The position numbers were made by a program, and so were the translations under genes. From NCBI GenBank assembly GCA_937899055.1, contig CALBPX010000061.1:1-64000 (forward strand): a DNA stretch of 64,000 bases, read 5' to 3'. The DNA is from an uncultured Bacteroidales bacterium (GTDB lineage Bacteria; Bacteroidota; Bacteroidia; Bacteroidales; UBA932). The notes beneath the pieces are model-generated. The model was not told where the DNA came from. It ran no database searches and was given only the letters and a program-made list of their open reading frames with translations. Shown piece by piece: positions 1 through 9,266 of this stretch (the stretch's first letter is position 1; every line of letters starts with the position of its first letter).

Positions 1-11
1 TTGAAAAAGTC

Positions 12-42
12 TTTGAGTTCAGAGATTATTTGTCTATTTTTG
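12..42 (+). promoter_or_regulatory. Bacteroidota-type promoter
   Basis: TTTG at 12-15 and TATTTTTG at 35-42 fit the Bacteroidota housekeeping sigma consensus TTTG-N19-TAnnTTTG with the spacer exactly 19 bases. Transcription would begin near 48. The only ATG just downstream (46) opens a 14-codon frame, so the promoter may serve the A+T-rich gene at 192 with a leader of about 145 bases. Inferred from sequence only. Confidence 0.5.
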
Positions 43-191
43 TTCATGGCTAAAGGGCAACTATCTATTAGTATTGTAAACACAAGATAGTGATAATCAA
101 TGAATTATCAAAACCTTTAGCCTTTTTATTTCAATTATTTTTCACTTGCGAAACTTGAGTTATTGAATATTACGGAAGATGTTATTATAGT

Positions 192-854
192 TTGCCTCGC
201 AGCAAACAAGATATTATTGATTTTTTGGAAAATTGGAGGAAAGAAGATTCTGCAAGTTTCTTGATAAATGATGAACTTTTTCATTTTTTGAAAAAAGAAT
301 CATTTTCAATGACTGCCTTTGAAGATTCTGTTTTTATTTATTTTCCTTCTCAAAAAACTGGATGTTGCGTAATAGGACATCCTATTTACTGGTTGGAACA
401 TCCTGAATTATATCCTATAGAGCGCACAGATTATTGGTGGCATTTTAATACAGCGGCATATCGTAAAGACGGAACATATTGCTTTGACTATAACTATTGT
501 AAGATAGATACATTGATAGGAAAACTGGAACAAACGTATGTAAATAATATCTTTATAAAGAGTTCAGACCCGACAAGTCCTATATCTGGCAACCGCCGTT
601 TCACAATATATAAAGCCGTTACTTGTTATGATTCAGCTATAGATTCATTATTTATTATATCTAGTATTCCGAATTCATCAAGTTTGTTCATAAAAAACAA
701 TAACAGCTATTGCTCCTTGCTAGAAACGGAGAATGACTGGGAAATGCTTTGTAGCGACTATTTTAATGATGTTAAAGAAATTCTTAAACGAAATTCAAAT
801 GAAGCATCTAGGATTATATTGTTATTAGAGTTGAGATACTGTTTTAGCCAATAA
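192..854 (+). CDS. Unrecognised protein in A+T-rich patch
   Basis: I do not recognise this 220-residue protein. It is rich in aromatic residues, Asn, Ser and Ile, has no signal peptide or clear membrane segment, and looks soluble. The frame is open from 159, but there is no in-frame ATG before residue 40; the only early start is TTG at 192. An ATG at 179 lies in another frame and stops after three codons, so either TTG is used or the 5' end carries a frameshift. Base composition is unlike the rest of the window (601-660 has only 14 G/C of 60), suggesting recent acquisition. It stands alone before the umuDC pair, on the same strand. The function is unknown, and a degraded gene is possible. Confidence 0.55.
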   Translation: MPRSKQDIIDFLENWRKEDSASFLINDELFHFLKKESFSMTAFEDSVFIYFPSQKTGCCVIGHPIYWLEHPELYPIERTDYWWHFNTAAYRKDGTYCFDYNYCKIDTLIGKLEQTYVNNIFIKSSDPTSPISGNRRFTIYKAVTCYDSAIDSLFIISSIPNSSSLFIKNNNSYCSLLETENDWEMLCSDYFNDVKEILKRNSNEASRIILLLELRYCFSQ

Positions 855-929
855 AACCGAGCATTTTTTAGTTTTATTTTCAACTATACTACTGCCGCAA
901 ATTAATACAGGCATCTGAGTTTAATTTTA

Positions 930-1355
930 ATGAAAAAAAAGTCACTGGTGTTGCCTTTGGCGGAAGGTGGAATCAAGGCAGGTTTCCCTTCACCGGCACA
1001 AGATTATCTTGAGGGCGGAATAGATCTGAACAAGGAGCTGGTGAAGAATCCGGAAACAACATTCTTCGGGAGGGTGAGCGGAGATTCCATGACAGGGGCG
1101 GGAATAGAAGACGGAGACCTGATAGTCATAGACAAGAGCATCCCTGCTTCGGATGGAGATATTGCCGTATGTTTTATAGACGGAGAGTTTACGCTCAAGA
1201 GGATTCGTGTGGAGAAGAAGGCAGGCGGAGGGGCGGAAGATGTGCTGTGGCTAGTGCCGGAGAATCCCAAGTACAGGAAGATAAGAGTTACTTCGGACCA
1301 GAATTTCATGGTATGGGGAGTGGTTACATATTCAATAAAGAAAATAAATCGCTGA
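930..1355 (+). CDS. umuD: UmuD-like S24 autoprotease, pol V accessory subunit
   Basis: A LexA-fold S24 peptidase of 141 residues that would cleave itself when stimulated by RecA filaments, giving the UmuD'-like form that joins UmuC in translesion DNA polymerase V. The self-cleavage pair is Ala17-Gly18, the nucleophile is Ser53 in GDSM, and the general base is Lys90 in FTLKRI. The 37-residue Ser-Lys spacing matches E. coli UmuD (Ser60/Lys97). The length matches the family. The stop lies 3 bases before umuC, so the two form an operon. SOS control is expected from the family, but I could not identify an operator in 855-929. The start ATG is preceded by an A+T-rich leader with no Shine-Dalgarno sequence. 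Confidence 0.9.
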   Translation: MKKKSLVLPLAEGGIKAGFPSPAQDYLEGGIDLNKELVKNPETTFFGRVSGDSMTGAGIEDGDLIVIDKSIPASDGDIAVCFIDGEFTLKRIRVEKKAGGGAEDVLWLVPENPKYRKIRVTSDQNFMVWGVVTYSIKKINR

Positions 1356-1358
1356 GAA

Positions 1359-2723
1359 ATGGATAGTGAAGGAAACCGGCGGTTTGTGGGAGTTATGGAC
1401 TGCAACAACTTCTTCGTCTCGTGCGAGAGGGTGTTCGATCCGTCTTTGGAGGGAAGGCCGGTTGTGGTGCTTTCCAACAACGACGGATGTGCGGTGTCAA
1501 GAAGTCAGGAAGCCAAGGTCATCGGGATAAAGATGGGAATGCCAGCATTCAAAATAGAGGAAGAGTTTATCAGAAAAGGGGTTGACGTGGCCATGTGCTC
1601 TTCCAACTATACGCTTTACGGAGATATGAGCCGCAGGGCTATGGAGATTCTGAAGAGCGTTGTGGGGAATCCTGCCGGATGTTCAGGCAAAGCCGTGGAT
1701 GTATATTCCATAGATGAGGCGTTTGTGGATTTTGGGAATATGAAGGCCGGGGAGGTTGGGACTCTGGGAAAGGAAATTGTCAGATGCGTGAGCAAAGGGA
1801 CAGGCATTCCTGTATCTGTGGGAGTTTCTCATTCAAAGACGCTTGCAAAGGCGGCCACGAGGTTTGCCAAAAAATATGCCGGCTACAAAGGATTCTGTAT
1901 GATTGATACCGAAGAGCGGAGGAAGAAGGCTCTTTCCCTGCTGCCGCTTGAAGATGTGTGGGGCGTTGGCTACAGGTCTTTGAGAAAGTTCTCTGCGATG
2001 GGTATGAAAACTGCTGCGGACTTTGTGGCAAAAGGCTCCTGCTGGATAAAGCAGCGTATGGGTGTGTGCGGCATGAGAACTTATCAGGAGCTCTTGGGCT
2101 ATGATGTCATACATCTGGATCACAGGGAAATGAAGCAGACCATAACCACCAGCCGCAGCTTTGGGGAACTTGTTACGGACCTTGGTCAGCTGCGTACGGC
2201 AGTGTCTAACTTTGCCTCTTCATGCGCCCAAAAGCTCAGGGCCCAGCACAGCTCGGCCATCTATGCAACGGTGTTTCTCATGACAAGTTTTTTTAGGGAA
2301 GACATGCCCCAGTATTATCCAAGGGCCATGGTGGAATTTCCTGAGGCGGAAGACAGTTCCATGGGAATCGTGGAGGGCTGCCTTAGTGCTTTGGACAAGA
2401 TATATCGCCCTGGAATAGCCTACAAGAAGGCCGGAGTTACCGTAAGCGGAATAGTTCCAAACGGCCACATACAGCAGAACCTTTATTATCAGCCCGACTA
2501 CGAGCGCAACAGGAAAGTGGATCTGCTGATGGATGAAGTCAACCGCCGCTACGGCCGCAGCACCCTTCACCTTGCCGTTCAGGGAGAAAGTGCAGTCTTC
2601 AACCGCAGGGCCGCCTCCGGCATCGCTGAGCGGAAAGAACAGTGGGAAATGAGGCGTGAGCATCTGTCAAGAAACTACACCACCAGCCTCAGCGATGTAA
2701 TCACCGTCAATGCAGATGCCTGA
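1359..2723 (+). CDS. umuC: UmuC, Y-family DNA polymerase V catalytic subunit
   Basis: An error-prone Y-family polymerase that copies across damaged bases with the UmuD' partner encoded just upstream. Seen: the N-terminal metal-binding motif MDCNNFF (Asp14), the second catalytic motif YSIDEAFVDF near residue 118 with the Asp-Glu pair, then the thumb helix-hairpin-helix region, little-finger domain and the C-terminal UmuC-specific DUF4113-like segment. At 454 residues it is a little longer than E. coli UmuC (422). The start ATG lies 3 bases after the umuD stop. A 34-codon ORF overlaps the last bases. Two copies of the repeated 9-mer ATCGCTGAG lie inside near the 3' end (2622, 2688) and one (1348) spans the umuD/umuC junction. 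Confidence 0.95.
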   Translation: MDSEGNRRFVGVMDCNNFFVSCERVFDPSLEGRPVVVLSNNDGCAVSRSQEAKVIGIKMGMPAFKIEEEFIRKGVDVAMCSSNYTLYGDMSRRAMEILKSVVGNPAGCSGKAVDVYSIDEAFVDFGNMKAGEVGTLGKEIVRCVSKGTGIPVSVGVSHSKTLAKAATRFAKKYAGYKGFCMIDTEERRKKALSLLPLEDVWGVGYRSLRKFSAMGMKTAADFVAKGSCWIKQRMGVCGMRTYQELLGYDVIHLDHREMKQTITTSRSFGELVTDLGQLRTAVSNFASSCAQKLRAQHSSAIYATVFLMTSFFREDMPQYYPRAMVEFPEAEDSSMGIVEGCLSALDKIYRPGIAYKKAGVTVSGIVPNGHIQQNLYYQPDYERNRKVDLLMDEVNRRYGRSTLHLAVQGESAVFNRRAASGIAERKEQWEMRREHLSRNYTTSLSDVITVNADA

Positions 2724-2820
2724 TAAATTTCTGCTGGAAGAGGACGAGCAGAAAATAGCCGTTCTCCGAGCCGTTATATCTCATATTCACGGCAGCCCTT
2801 CCTGCGTACCTCAGATTTGA
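2716..2820 (+). CDS. Possible 34-residue coupled small protein
   Basis: ATG at 2716 overlaps the last 8 bases of umuC in another frame and gives 34 codons ending in TGA at 2818. The product begins MPDKFLLEEDEQKIAVL, a plausible amphipathic acidic helix, and ends in a Cys/Pro-containing tail. It could be a translationally coupled microprotein of the umuDC operon or a chance frame; nothing but its position supports it. No known family recognised. Confidence 0.3.
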   Translation: MPDKFLLEEDEQKIAVLRAVISHIHGSPSCVPQI

Positions 2821-2867
2821 GGAACGGGAATTATGTTTCCTTTCATCGAATCTCTGGTATTGATGGG

Positions 2868-3779
2868 TCATTGGGTTTGGATGACCAGATACTTGGTTTG
2901 CTCCCAGAAGCCTTCGGGGTCTGAAATTGTGAGGATGTCCTGCCCGTCAACCTCTTCTATGGAATATGTGCCTCTGCGATGGTTTGACAGGACCTTGGCC
3001 CTTGAAGAGTTGGTGTTGATGGTGGATATTTCGCGGTAGTCTATTTTGATGAAGGATGTCTTTTCTGCTTCGTATGAGATTTTTGCAGATTTGAACAGGC
3101 CTCCCCTTGAAAGAACGCCGGCATCAATCAGTTCGCTCTTGCTGCCTATGATGTAATAGGCGGAGTAGATGGCTTTGTCCTGAGTGGCTATGGTCTGCTG
3201 CATATCTTCCTTTTCTCCGGTAAGGGCGGAGATGTCTTCCTTCAGGTCTGAGACATGGCGGCCGAGGCTGTCGATAGTCTGTTCTTTACGGCTGATTATG
3301 ACATCTTTGGCCTTAAGCTGGCGCTGAAGGTCGTTGATAATTTCGGCCTTTTCCTCCAGTTCCTTGGTCAGGGCGTTGAGCCTTTTCCTGAATTCCACGC
3401 TCTTGATGCTGTTTTCCTTCTTGAGTTCCTCTATCCTTTCTTTATAGCGGGCTATGGCCTCCTTGACCGCATTGACATCGGAGAGCATCCTTGTTCTCTG
3501 GTTTTCAGATATGTTGGAATTCTCCTTGCTGTTTTCCACAGTGAGAATTTTTTCTGTTGTACGGATGTCGTTCAAGCCCTCTTCAACTTCGTTGATTATG
3601 GAAAAGATTTCATCCAGCTGGTTCTTTTGCTGACCATAGTTTCCCTGAAGCGAATCAAGCTGAGCCTGAAGCTCCCGGTATTTTGCGGAATTTTCTACGC
3701 ATGAAGTTGTTGAAAAAGCAATGGAAGCAATGGTCAGAGCCGTTGCAAAAATTCTGATTGGGGTTTTGCAGGAAGTCAT
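2868..3779 (-). CDS. Coiled-coil lipoprotein, Cbp1-like
   Basis: Probably an outer-membrane lipoprotein. The signal segment ends in a lipobox-like FSTTSC, followed by a long heptad-rich coiled coil (Leu, Glu, Lys, Gln) over roughly residues 30-210 and a small globular C-terminal domain beginning around AIYSAYYIIGSKSEL and ending near WEQTKYLVI. That layout is what I recall of the Bacteroidota family annotated as Cbp1 collagen-binding adhesin-like; binding of collagen is not shown here. The frame is open to a TTG at 3788, but ATG at 3779 is the better start, giving 303 residues. It lies 5 bases after the stop of the zinc-ribbon gene, so both are probably one leftward transcript. No clear terminator at its 3' end. 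Confidence 0.7.
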   Translation of the reverse strand: MTSCKTPIRIFATALTIASIAFSTTSCVENSAKYRELQAQLDSLQGNYGQQKNQLDEIFSIINEVEEGLNDIRTTEKILTVENSKENSNISENQRTRMLSDVNAVKEAIARYKERIEELKKENSIKSVEFRKRLNALTKELEEKAEIINDLQRQLKAKDVIISRKEQTIDSLGRHVSDLKEDISALTGEKEDMQQTIATQDKAIYSAYYIIGSKSELIDAGVLSRGGLFKSAKISYEAEKTSFIKIDYREISTINTNSSRAKVLSNHRRGTYSIEEVDGQDILTISDPEGFWEQTKYLVIQTQ

Positions 3780-3784
3780 ATCTG

Positions 3785-4060
3785 TCAATGTCTTGTTTTA
3801 GCGAAGGTACTCAATAATTTGAATACTTTGCTGATTCTTTCGAGCATTTTTAACAAAAACCTGGCATCGGCCCGTTCCAGTTCCCGGGTATTTGCAATTA
3901 TGGCCCTGATTTTTCTTTGGTTTCTTATGCGTTTTCTTTTTCTTGCGGAGTTGTTGTAGAATATCCTACATTCGTCGCTGCAGAACTTTTTGTCTGTACG
4001 TCCTATTACTTCCTTTCCGCAGGACGGACACCTTCTGACCGCCACCTTGTTCCCTTCCAT
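3785..4060 (-). CDS. Small zinc-ribbon protein
   Basis: A 91-residue basic protein with an N-terminal zinc ribbon, CPSCG at about residue 11 and CSDEC 15 residues later, separated by GRTDKKF. The rest is strongly basic (ARKRKRIRNQRKIR) and helical, which suggests nucleic-acid or ribosome contact, but no function is established to my knowledge. This pattern recurs in Bacteroidota small hypothetical proteins. The frame is open to TTG at 4084; ATG at 4060 is chosen because it directly precedes the conserved ribbon. The gene is first in a likely two-gene leftward unit with the lipoprotein. Confidence 0.7.
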   Translation of the reverse strand: MEGNKVAVRRCPSCGKEVIGRTDKKFCSDECRIFYNNSARKRKRIRNQRKIRAIIANTRELERADARFLLKMLERISKVFKLLSTFAKTRH

Positions 4061-4354
4061 CTTTCTAACAATCAGATGTTTCAAAAATTGCCTGACAATA
4101 TTTTCCGGTAAATGTAATCAAATAGTCTGTGTGTGGAAAGAGAGGCCGAAAACAGAGGGATATTTTCTTACTTTTCCGTAATTGTTTAAAGATCCGGAAA
4201 CGCAATTTTTGCCCGGTTTTACGGGATTATCCGTTTCAGAAACCGTTAATTGATTAACAAAAACTTAAACGATTATAACCGATTATATCCGGATATGATT
4301 TGGCTTAGGTTTTTTTATGATGTTTTCTTTGCCCACGGTTAATTTAAATGATTT
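4061..4354. other. A+T-rich gap before ssb
   Basis: No gene is seen in these 294 bases between the divergent zinc-ribbon and ssb genes. The only structure I noticed is a pair of tandem 10-mers, CGATTATAAC at 4270-4279 and CGATTATATC at 4280-4289, and a weak promoter candidate (TTTG at 4299, TTTTCTTTG ending at 4331) ahead of ssb. It should carry the promoters for both directions. Confidence 0.5.
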
Positions 4355-4690
4355 ATGGAGAGAACATTGAACAGAGTGGAACTGAGGGGCAACGTAGGAG
4401 CGGATCCCAAGGTGACCAATTTGGAGGGAGGCGTATCGGTGGTGCGTTTTACCCTTGCAACACACGAGTCTTTCAAGGGCAGAGACGGTCAGTTCAAAGA
4501 AGAAACAACGTGGCATAACATTGCCGCCTGGTCTTCCAAGGGGATGATGGATTTTTCCAAGGTTCGTAAGGGGGCCTTTCTGGAAGTGGTGGGAAGGCTC
4601 CGCTATTACAAGTACATAGCCAAAACCGGAGAAGAAAAGTTCTCCTGTGAAATAGTGGCGTTGAAAATGTCTTTGCCGGAACTCGACTGA
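4355..4690 (+). CDS. ssb: Short single-stranded DNA-binding protein
   Basis: An OB-fold protein that coats single-stranded DNA. The whole 111 residues are the OB domain: NRVELRGNVGADPKV at the N-terminus, then FTLATHES, and TWHNIAAW in the middle, all typical of bacterial SSB. It lacks the Gly/Gln-rich linker and the conserved DDDIPF-type acidic tip that recruits replication partners; it stops at SLPELD. It may therefore be an auxiliary SSB, with a full-length one elsewhere. The start ATG is the first in frame. A palindrome overlaps its stop codon and separates it from cysS. Confidence 0.88.
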   Translation: MERTLNRVELRGNVGADPKVTNLEGGVSVVRFTLATHESFKGRDGQFKEETTWHNIAAWSSKGMMDFSKVRKGAFLEVVGRLRYYKYIAKTGEEKFSCEIVALKMSLPELD

Positions 4691-4709
4691 GAAAATCGCA
4701 ATTTTCTCA
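4688..4709 (+). terminator. Perfect 9-bp hairpin after ssb
   Basis: TGAGAAAAT (4688-4696), loop CGCA, then ATTTTCTCA (4701-4709) form a perfect inverted repeat that includes the ssb stop codon. It has few G/C pairs and no run of T, so it may be a weak terminator or an operator for the promoter just downstream. Confidence 0.4.
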
Positions 4710-4719
4710 AACAATCTCT

Positions 4720-4727
4720 TAACTTTG
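4720..4727 (+). promoter_or_regulatory. -7 element of cysS promoter
   Basis: TAACTTTG fits the TAnnTTTG consensus and sits 32 bases before the cysS start. No good TTTG is found 19 bases upstream; the hairpin arm occupies that place. Inferred. Confidence 0.45.
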
Positions 4728-4759
4728 CAACCGGCGGAACAAAGGCCGCCGGTTATTTT

Positions 4760-6277
4760 ATGAGCGCAGAAATCAAAAGGGAGTTTTATCTCTACAATAC
4801 ACTCACCCGAAGAAAGGAACTTCTTAAGACCATAACCCCCGGCAGAGTAGGTCTGTACGTGTGCGGCCCCACCGTGTACGGCGATCCTCATCTTGGCCAT
4901 GCCAGGCCAGGCGTAACCTTTGACGTTCTGGTTCGTCTGCTAAGGCAGATTGGCTACAAGGTGCGTTATGTACGTAACATTACGGATGTAGGGCATCTGG
5001 AGCATGACGCCGATGAGGGAGAAGACAAAATAGCCAAGAAGGCTCGTTTGGAACAGCTTGAACCTATGGAGGTTGCACAGACCTATACGGTGCATTTCCG
5101 TCAGGCTATGGCAAAACTCAATGTGCTTCCGCCAAGCATAGAACCAAACGCTTCCGGCCATATAATTGAGCAGATAGAGTTCATAAAGAAGATACTTGAC
5201 AACGGCTATGCCTATGTGAGCAACGGTTCTGTTTACTTTGATGTGACCAAATATGCCCAGAAGTTCAACTACGGGGCCTTGAGCGGTCGTAATCTGGACG
5301 AGATGATTCACAATACCCGCGAACTTGACGGGCAGAATGACAAGCATTCTTCGGCAGATTTTGCTCTTTGGAAGAAGGCAAGCCCCGAACATATTATGCG
5401 CTGGCCTTCTCCTTGGGGCGAAGGATTTCCAGGATGGCACATGGAGTGCTCTGCCATGGGAGAAAAATACCTTGGGAAGGAGTTTGACATTCACGGCGGC
5501 GGAATGGATCTGATGTTTCCCCACCACGAGTGCGAAATGGCTCAGAATTTTGCCGAAAGGGGTACTGGCGGAGTCCGTTACTGGATGCATAACAACCTGA
5601 TTACCATTGAGGGGCGTAAGATGGGCAAGTCTCTTGGCAATTTTATAACACTGGATGAACTTTTCAGCGGGTCCAACCCTCTTCTGGAGCAGGCCTACAC
5701 TCCTATGACGGTGCGCTTTTTCATACTTCAGGCCCATTACCGCGGAACTTTGGACTTCTCAAATTCTGCGCTCCAGGCTGCGGAGAAAGGGCTTAAACGT
5801 CTGATGCAGGCAGTCAGGGATTCAGAGGGGCTCAAAGAGTCTGAAAAGTCAACAGAAGGTATCGCTGAGCAGATAAATAAACTGCGTGAGGACATATTTT
5901 CCGCTCTCTGCGATGACATGAACACTCCGGTAGCAATTTCCGGCATATATGAACTCGTCAAGGCTGTAAACAATATCAAGGAAGGGAGAATTGCGGTTGC
6001 AAAGCCTGAAAAAGAAGCAGTAACCGCCCTGTTCAAGGAGGTTGTCACGGATATTCTCGGTCTGGTAGATGAAGATTCAGCTCAGTCTGCCGACGGCCAG
6101 TCCAACACTTCAAAGGTTATTGACGGCCTTATGAACTACATCATTGAAGACAGGAAAACTGCAAGGGACACCAAAGACTGGGCAAAGAGCGATCATATCC
6201 GCGATACTCTCAAAGCTCTGGGCATTCAGCTCAAAGACAACAAAGACGGCACCACTACCTGGGATAAACTATCATAA
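4760..6277 (+). CDS. cysS: Cysteine--tRNA ligase
   Basis: Charges tRNA-Cys with cysteine using ATP in the cytoplasm. It is a class I synthetase: the HIGH-type motif is HLGHARPG at residues 44-51, preceded by the zinc-binding Cys35 in VCGPTVYG; the other zinc ligands lie in WHMECSAMG and HHECEMAQ; the KMSKS-type loop is KMGKSLGN. The DALR-type helical domain follows. 505 residues is slightly longer than E. coli CysS (461), mostly from C-terminal insertions. The start ATG is the first in frame after a TAACTTTG promoter element. It converges on guaD through a strong bidirectional terminator. Confidence 0.97.
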   Translation: MSAEIKREFYLYNTLTRRKELLKTITPGRVGLYVCGPTVYGDPHLGHARPGVTFDVLVRLLRQIGYKVRYVRNITDVGHLEHDADEGEDKIAKKARLEQLEPMEVAQTYTVHFRQAMAKLNVLPPSIEPNASGHIIEQIEFIKKILDNGYAYVSNGSVYFDVTKYAQKFNYGALSGRNLDEMIHNTRELDGQNDKHSSADFALWKKASPEHIMRWPSPWGEGFPGWHMECSAMGEKYLGKEFDIHGGGMDLMFPHHECEMAQNFAERGTGGVRYWMHNNLITIEGRKMGKSLGNFITLDELFSGSNPLLEQAYTPMTVRFFILQAHYRGTLDFSNSALQAAEKGLKRLMQAVRDSEGLKESEKSTEGIAEQINKLREDIFSALCDDMNTPVAISGIYELVKAVNNIKEGRIAVAKPEKEAVTALFKEVVTDILGLVDEDSAQSADGQSNTSKVIDGLMNYIIEDRKTARDTKDWAKSDHIRDTLKALGIQLKDNKDGTTTWDKLS

Positions 6278-6345
6278 AGGGTGGTATATTAAACGAAGAT
6301 ACAGAAGTGTCCAATTTGCATTGGGAATCGGATATTACTTTAAGT

Positions 6346-6375
6346 AAAACGGAGTGCTTTTCAGTACTCCGTTTT
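6346..6375. terminator. Bidirectional terminator cysS/guaD
   Basis: AAAACGGAGT (6346-6355), a 10-base loop and ACTCCGTTTT (6366-6375) form a perfect 10-bp stem with A and T tracts on either side, so it can end transcripts from both cysS and the leftward guaD. The right arm lies inside the last codons of guaD. Confidence 0.8.
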
Positions 6376-6828
6376 ATCTTCTTTGTCCTGCCATTTCTTG
6401 AAGACTTCCAGGGCTTCTTTTCTGAGAAGCTTCTCCGATTTCTTCTGCCGGTCTTCGGGTTTGAGTTCTATCTCCTGATAGATAAAATCATCGTCGAATC
6501 CGATCTTTGCAGCGTCTTTGCGGTTGTTGGCGTAGTATATCTTGTCAAGATGTGCCCAGTAGATTGCGCCAAGGCACATGGGGCAGGGTTCGCAGGATGT
6601 GAAGATCTCACAGCCAGAAAGGTCAAAGCTTCCAAGCTTCTTTGTGGCATTGCGGATTGCCGTAACTTCAGCGTGAGCGGTAGGGTCGCAGGTGAGCGTA
6701 ACGCTGTTCGACCCTTCCGCCACGATTTCTCCATTACGGGCAATCACGGCCCCGAAAGGTCCGCCGCCCCTCTCCACGCTTTCATCTGAAAGCTGGATTG
6801 CTCTTCGCATCAATTCTTTCTTGTCCAC
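6361..6828 (-). CDS. guaD: Guanine deaminase (CDA-fold)
   Basis: Converts guanine to xanthine plus ammonia in purine salvage. It belongs to the cytidine-deaminase fold, close to Bacillus subtilis guanine deaminase rather than to TadA: zinc ligands His52 in HAE with Glu54 as proton shuttle, and Cys82 and Cys85 in PCPMC. The C-terminal NRKDAAKIGFDDDFIY segment is characteristic of GuaD. 155 residues matches B. subtilis GuaD (156). The chosen start is GTG at 6828, directly abutting the eno stop with no gap, so eno and guaD are cotranscribed; ATG at 6810 is an alternative but would clip the first helix. Confidence 0.9.
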   Translation of the reverse strand: MDKKELMRRAIQLSDESVERGGGPFGAVIARNGEIVAEGSNSVTLTCDPTAHAEVTAIRNATKKLGSFDLSGCEIFTSCEPCPMCLGAIYWAHLDKIYYANNRKDAAKIGFDDDFIYQEIELKPEDRQKKSEKLLRKEALEVFKKWQDKEDKTEY

Positions 6829-8148
<1,320 letters not shown>

Positions 8149-8251
8149 TTATAAAGTTAATATCTCAAGTTATGCAGGCTTGTCAGATGGCCCGCCCGCG
8201 GTATTTCCCGAACTTTGCCGCAAATTTAGCAATTTCTGCACACTTTTTGCG

Positions 8252-8259
8252 TATATTTG
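8252..8259 (+). promoter_or_regulatory. -7 element before SIMPL gene
   Basis: TATATTTG matches TAnnTTTG and lies 49 bases before the start at 8309. The -33 region holds only TTTC/TTTA variants at non-ideal spacing, so the promoter is likely moderate. Confidence 0.45.
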
Positions 8260-8308
8260 CTCTGACTTTGACCTGCAGATATAATAAACACCTTTATACA
8301 TTTAAGCT

Positions 8309-9016
8309 ATGACTGATAACATTAAAAAAGGAAACAAAGTTCTTGCGGCTGCCATAATTGCCGTGGGACTTCTGGCTCTGGGCCTTTGCCTGAGGAGCGG
8401 TATCGTAAAGTTCAAATCCATGGACAACGTAGTTTCCGTAAGAGGCCTTTCAGAAAGACAGGTTCCGGCCGACAAGGCTATATGGAGAGTGTCTTTCGGC
8501 CGTCAGGGCAACGACCTGTCTTCTCTCTATTCGTCTGTTGACGCCAACACCAAGACCGTCAAGGATTTCATCAAGCAAGCCGGCATCGCTGAGGAAGAAA
8601 TCTTTGAGTCTTCACCTTCTGTCAGTAATCTGGAAGACCAGTACAGGTATTCCAACAACCGTCCTGACTACAAGTGGCAGATAAACCAGTCCATGACAAT
8701 TTCAACCGACAAGGTTGATGTAATAAGAAAACTGGTAAAGACAACAACCACAGAAATGCTCAAACAGGGCATCATCATCAGCGATTACGCATCGTATGAT
8801 TTCTCTGGTCTGAATGAAATCAAGCCGGACATGATCAAGGAGGCTACCGCAAACGCCAGAGAAGCAGCCCAGAGGTTTGCAGACAACTGCGGCAGTTCCA
8901 TAGGCAAGATCAAGACCGCCAGCCAGGGCCAGTTCTCAATAGATGACCTTGACGAGACTACCGACTACATCAAGAAAGTGAGGGTTGTTACAACCGTTAC
9001 CTATTACCTGAAATAG
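8309..9016 (+). CDS. SIMPL-domain (DUF541) envelope protein
   Basis: A 235-residue protein with an N-terminal hydrophobic segment (about residues 10-28, VLAAAIIAVGLLALGLCL) that is either an uncleaved signal or an inner-membrane anchor, followed by a periplasmic SIMPL/DUF541 domain: VVSVRGLSERQVPADKA at the start and FADNCGSSIGKI near the end. Proteins of this family (E. coli YggE, mouse SIMPL) are linked with oxidative-stress tolerance, but no reaction is known. It stands alone, divergent from eno, and ends before a strong terminator. Confidence 0.85.
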   Translation: MTDNIKKGNKVLAAAIIAVGLLALGLCLRSGIVKFKSMDNVVSVRGLSERQVPADKAIWRVSFGRQGNDLSSLYSSVDANTKTVKDFIKQAGIAEEEIFESSPSVSNLEDQYRYSNNRPDYKWQINQSMTISTDKVDVIRKLVKTTTTEMLKQGIIISDYASYDFSGLNEIKPDMIKEATANAREAAQRFADNCGSSIGKIKTASQGQFSIDDLDETTDYIKKVRVVTTVTYYLK

Positions 9017-9078
9017 ACAAAGGCTCTCCTGAGTTTCCAGAGAAATTATATGGAGTTCAGGAATGTTATGAAGACATG

Positions 9079-9113
9079 GCTCCTGCCGGCATTTTGCGGC
9101 AGGGGCTTTTTTC
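9079..9113 (+). terminator. Rho-independent terminator
   Basis: CCTGCCG (9082-9088) pairs with CGGCAGG (9097-9103), extendable to a 10-bp stem, and is followed by GGCTTTTTTC. It ends the SIMPL transcript and insulates the ribosomal promoter downstream. Confidence 0.85.
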
Positions 9114-9124
9114 TTTTAAAAAAA

Positions 9125-9155
9125 CTTGTCTGTTCAGAAAATGTTTATATCTTTG
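9125..9155 (+). promoter_or_regulatory. Promoter of the rplC-rpsC operon
   Basis: CTTG (9125-9128) and TATCTTTG (9148-9155) match TTTG-N19-TAnnTTTG with one mismatch and a 19-base spacer. The start would be near 9160, leaving a leader of about 105 bases before rplC. That leader could carry ribosomal-protein autoregulation, but I see only short stems in it. Confidence 0.75.
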
Positions 9156-9266
9156 CACCCCCGCAAAAAATGCAGGGAGCTGTATCCAGGTGCGCGCAAT
9201 GCCGCAAAGGCAGTGCCTCCGCAGATGGCTATGCAGCTGATGTTTAATTAAAACACAAATAGTAAA

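Noticed and set aside
46..90. 14-codon frame right after the promoter at 12-42
   Set aside because: Too short and with no coding character; could be a leader peptide, but nothing supports it.
4270..4289. Possible replication-origin repeats (tandem CGATTATA 10-mers)
   Set aside because: Only two copies, no TTATCCACA-type DnaA boxes seen and no dnaA or dnaN gene nearby; dnaB at the far right edge is not enough.
4283..5737. 205- and 265-codon open frames opposite ssb and cysS
   Set aside because: Antisense to certain genes, no signature residues.
9161..9266. Possible L4-type or other riboswitch-like leader before rplC
   Set aside because: Only 4-5 bp stems can be drawn by eye, so no structure is claimed; a folding and covariation analysis of relatives would decide it.
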